DNA from: Candidatus Omnitrophota bacterium
GTDB lineage: Bacteria > Omnitrophota > Gorgyraeia > Gygaellales > Profunditerraquicolaceae
Assembly (NCBI GenBank): GCA_028717045.1
Contig: JAQUON010000075.1
Coordinates: forward strand, 1-6,994
DNA: 6,994 bases
Reading direction: 5' to 3'
Positions 5,326 to 6,994 of the stretch are shown piece by piece. The first letter of the stretch is position 1. Each line of letters opens with the position of its first letter. The position numbers and the translations under genes were made by a program. The notes beneath the pieces were generated by a model that saw only the letters and a program-made list of their open reading frames with translations, made no database searches and had not been told where the DNA came from.

Positions 5326-5979
5326 ATGGGCAGGCTGCGCTCTTTGACTGCGATACGCGCAAAAGCGCTTGACCGTTTGGCTATAGAACGGTTCGGCATC
5401 CCGGTAGTATTGCTGATGGAAAATGCAGGCTCTGCAGTCGCACAGGAAGCAGTAAAAAAGGCTGCAGGAGGTGCGCGCATTGCACTTTTCTGCGGAAAAG
5501 GCAATAACGGAGGCGATGGTTTTGTGGCAGCCCGCCACCTTGCCGCCGCAGGTTTTAAGCCGTTGGTATTTCTGGCAGGGAAAAAACGCGAAGTAACGCA
5601 TGAGGCCGGGGCCAATCTCGATATCCTTTGTAAACTGAAACAGCCGGTCATTGAAATAAGCAGCCGTAACCTTGCGGTAGCCAAGAAACGTATGTTAGGC
5701 TGCCGGCTTATTATCGACGCGCTTTTAGGCGTTGGGGCAAAAGGAGAAGTGAGGGGGATATATAAAGATTTAATCGGGATAATCAACGCAGCAAAGGCGC
5801 ATGTTATTTCCGTGGATATCCCTTCCGGCCTGGATGCAACAAGCGGCAAAATACTTGGTAGTTGCGTAAGGGCAGATACTACTGTTACCTTTATCGCCAG
5901 AAAGCGCGGCATGAATGTCGCAGATGGGCCTGGCTGCTGCGGGAAGGTACTAGTGAAACATTTAGGCGTGCCATTATGA
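5326..5979 (+). CDS. nnrE: NAD(P)H-hydrate epimerase (YjeF N-terminal domain)
   Basis: This enzyme interconverts the R and S forms of hydrated NADH and NADPH, the first step in repairing these damaged cofactors; an ATP- or ADP-dependent dehydratase (NnrD) completes the repair. At 217 residues it is a stand-alone epimerase, without the fused dehydratase domain found in many bacteria. Family marks are LLMENAG (29-35), GKGNNGGDGFVAARHL (nucleotide-binding loop, near 57-72), the acidic DALLGVGAKGEVRG, SVDIPSGLDATSG (substrate loop) and the closing ADTTVTFIARKRGMN. The ATG directly follows the lipoprotein TAA with no spacer and no convincing Shine-Dalgarno, so translation is probably coupled to the gene before. 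No dehydratase gene is visible after it; a 14-codon reading frame overlapping its stop (5976-6020) might be a remnant. Symbol assigned by domain only. Confidence 0.92.
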   Translation: MGRLRSLTAIRAKALDRLAIERFGIPVVLLMENAGSAVAQEAVKKAAGGARIALFCGKGNNGGDGFVAARHLAAAGFKPLVFLAGKKREVTHEAGANLDILCKLKQPVIEISSRNLAVAKKRMLGCRLIIDALLGVGAKGEVRGIYKDLIGIINAAKAHVISVDIPSGLDATSGKILGSCVRADTTVTFIARKRGMNVADGPGCCGKVLVKHLGVPL

Positions 5980-6020
5980 TCCTGCCTTCTGTTGCGCGCG
6001 CCAAGAGGGCATACGATTAA
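5976..6020 (+). other. Short 14-codon reading frame overlapping the nnrE stop
   Basis: ATG 5976 overlaps the epimerase stop as ATGA and opens a frame encoding MILPSVARAKRAYD before TAA. The ATGA overlap is typical of coupled genes. The opening LPSV followed by basic residues is reminiscent of the N-terminus of the NnrD dehydratase, which often follows nnrE. The similarity is too short to be more than suggestive; it may be chance. Confidence 0.2.
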
Positions 6021-6023
6021 CTG

Positions 6024-6052
6024 TTGAAAATCAAAAAAATCCCCGTTATAAT
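6024..6052 (+). promoter_or_regulatory. Near-consensus sigma70-type promoter of the symporter gene
   Basis: TTGAAA (6024-6029) is separated by exactly 17 bases from a perfect TATAAT (6047-6052). Transcription should start near 6059, giving a leader of about 23 bases before ATG 6082. This makes the symporter gene a separate unit from the operon ending at 5979. No intrinsic terminator is seen between that operon and this promoter. Confidence 0.8.
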
Positions 6053-6081
6053 AAATTTCAAATAGCCTATTACAACGGCCT

Positions 6082-6994
6082 ATGAATCAACTGAAGAAGC
6101 GGGATAATTGGGGTTCGCGTTTAGGGGTGATTATGGCTGTGGCAGGCTCTGCCATAGGCCTGGGCAATTTCCTGCGCTTTCCGGCAAAAGCAGCGTCAAA
6201 CGGCGGAGGCGCCTTTATGATCCCCTACTTTATTTCCCTTTTGCTGCTGGGTATCCCGCTGATGTGGATAGAATGGACCTTAGGCCGTTTCGGAGGCGGC
6301 TTTGAGCACGGCACTGCCCCGGGTATATTCCACAATATCTGGCGCAAAAACCGTTTTATCAAATACTTCGGGGTAATCGGGATATTCGGCCCCTTAGTCA
6401 TTTTTATCTATTATACCTATATCGAATCGTGGACTTTGGCATACAGCTTTTTTTCGCTCATGGGTAAGTACGCGCATGTGGCGAATGAGTCAGGGATGAA
6501 AAGCTTCCTGCACGGCTTTCAGGGGCTGGAACACAACCAGTACTTTAACGGCATTGGCTGGGCATACCTGTTTTTTGCCTTTACCTTCCTCATCAATATC
6601 GTCGTAATTTACCACGGGATAAAAGGCGGCATAGAAAAATTCTGCAAATGGGCAATGCCCCTGCTTTTTTGCTGCGCTGCAGTCTTGCTGGTTCGGGTCT
6701 TTACCCTGGGAACACCCGATGCGGCAAGGCCTGACTGGAATATTGCCAACGGGCTCGGATTCTTGTGGAACCCGGATTTCCAGGCCTTAAAATCTGCCAA
6801 GGTCTGGCTTGAAGCAGCAGGCCAGGTATTCTTTACCTTAAGCGTGGGTATCGGTGTTATCCTGACGTATGCCAGCTACTTATCTAAAGGCGACGATGTC
6901 GTGTTGTCAGGATTAAGCGCGGCAAGCACCAATGAACTGGCAGAAGTCATTTTAGGGGGCAGCATCATCATACCTGCAGCCTTCATATTTTTCG
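6082..6994 (+). CDS. Sodium:neurotransmitter symporter family (LeuT-like) amino-acid transporter, 5' part
   Basis: The first 304 residues of a sodium-coupled inner-membrane transporter that very probably imports an amino acid; the gene runs off the window. From MNQLKKRDNWGSRLG onward it matches the Aquifex LeuT sequence, as I recall it, almost without gaps. TM1 carries GSAIGLGNFLRFP (22-34) with the unwound Na+/substrate region and gate Arg32 (LeuT Arg30). TM2 has PLMWIEWTLGR; TM3 has IYYTYIESW with the substrate-contacting Tyr. TM6 has GQVFFTLSVGIG, with Phe251, Thr252 and Ser254 equal to LeuT 253, 254 and 256, and TM7 has Asn284. LeuT Phe259, which lines the side-chain pocket, is Ile257 here. 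Glu288 matches LeuT Glu290, the residue linked to chloride independence. There is no clear Shine-Dalgarno before ATG 6082, but the start matches the family N-terminus and the promoter upstream is strong. TM8-12 are not visible. Confidence 0.95.
   Translation, partial: MNQLKKRDNWGSRLGVIMAVAGSAIGLGNFLRFPAKAASNGGGAFMIPYFISLLLLGIPLMWIEWTLGRFGGGFEHGTAPGIFHNIWRKNRFIKYFGVIGIFGPLVIFIYYTYIESWTLAYSFFSLMGKYAHVANESGMKSFLHGFQGLEHNQYFNGIGWAYLFFAFTFLINIVVIYHGIKGGIEKFCKWAMPLLFCCAAVLLVRVFTLGTPDAARPDWNIANGLGFLWNPDFQALKSAKVWLEAAGQVFFTLSVGIGVILTYASYLSKGDDVVLSGLSAASTNELAEVILGGSIIIPAAFIFF

Noticed and set aside
6108..6305. A + strand 65-codon frame near the window end
   Set aside because: It is out of frame with the clearly recognisable LeuT-like protein that begins at 6082 and covers the same DNA.

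Overview
All recognisable genes lie on the + strand, densely packed, and no rRNA, tRNA, CRISPR array or insertion sequence is visible. Base composition is balanced, and TAA, TAG and TGA are all used as stops. The gene content, two lipoprotein signal peptides and a c-di-GMP riboswitch indicate a diderm bacterium. The style of the PfkB end, the CNB/patatin protein and the small lipoprotein reminds me of uncultivated Omnitrophota (former OP3) genomes. That placement is inference from memory, not a search.

Layout. (1) 2-869: the C-terminal part of a PfkB-family sugar kinase, whose family-like reading frame is broken by a TAA at 17-19, then yqeY. (2) 952-1431: a small lipoprotein with a peptidoglycan-binding domain, behind its own candidate promoter. 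(3) 1432-1670: a compact regulatory block holding a 10-bp dyad, a candidate promoter, a c-di-GMP-I (GEMM-I) riboswitch, an intrinsic terminator tied to the riboswitch, a second strong intrinsic terminator, and a separate promoter whose start point is almost at the next start codon. (4) 1671-5979: a tight four-gene run made of a family 1 glycoside hydrolase, a three-domain protein (cyclic-nucleotide-binding-like, P-loop ATPase-like, patatin phospholipase), an uncharacterised lipoprotein and NAD(P)H-hydrate epimerase. Junctions are a 1-base TAATG overlap, an 11-base gap and a 0-base gap, so these genes are very probably co-transcribed and partly translationally coupled. (5) 6024-6994: a near-consensus promoter and the first 304 residues of a LeuT-like sodium:amino-acid symporter, which runs off the window.

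The two most interesting items are the riboswitch block and the phospholipase. The riboswitch looks like a self-contained transcription unit (promoter, aptamer, terminator) rather than an ordinary mRNA leader, because a 15-bp terminator and a new promoter separate it from the downstream gene. The phospholipase has the layout of neuropathy target esterase: CNB, Rossmann/P-loop region, patatin. It keeps a readable Walker-A-like GKS and Walker B, while the phosphate-contact residues of the CNB domain and the oxyanion-hole arginine are substituted. A second-messenger link between the riboswitch and the CNB-like protein is only a hypothesis from proximity.
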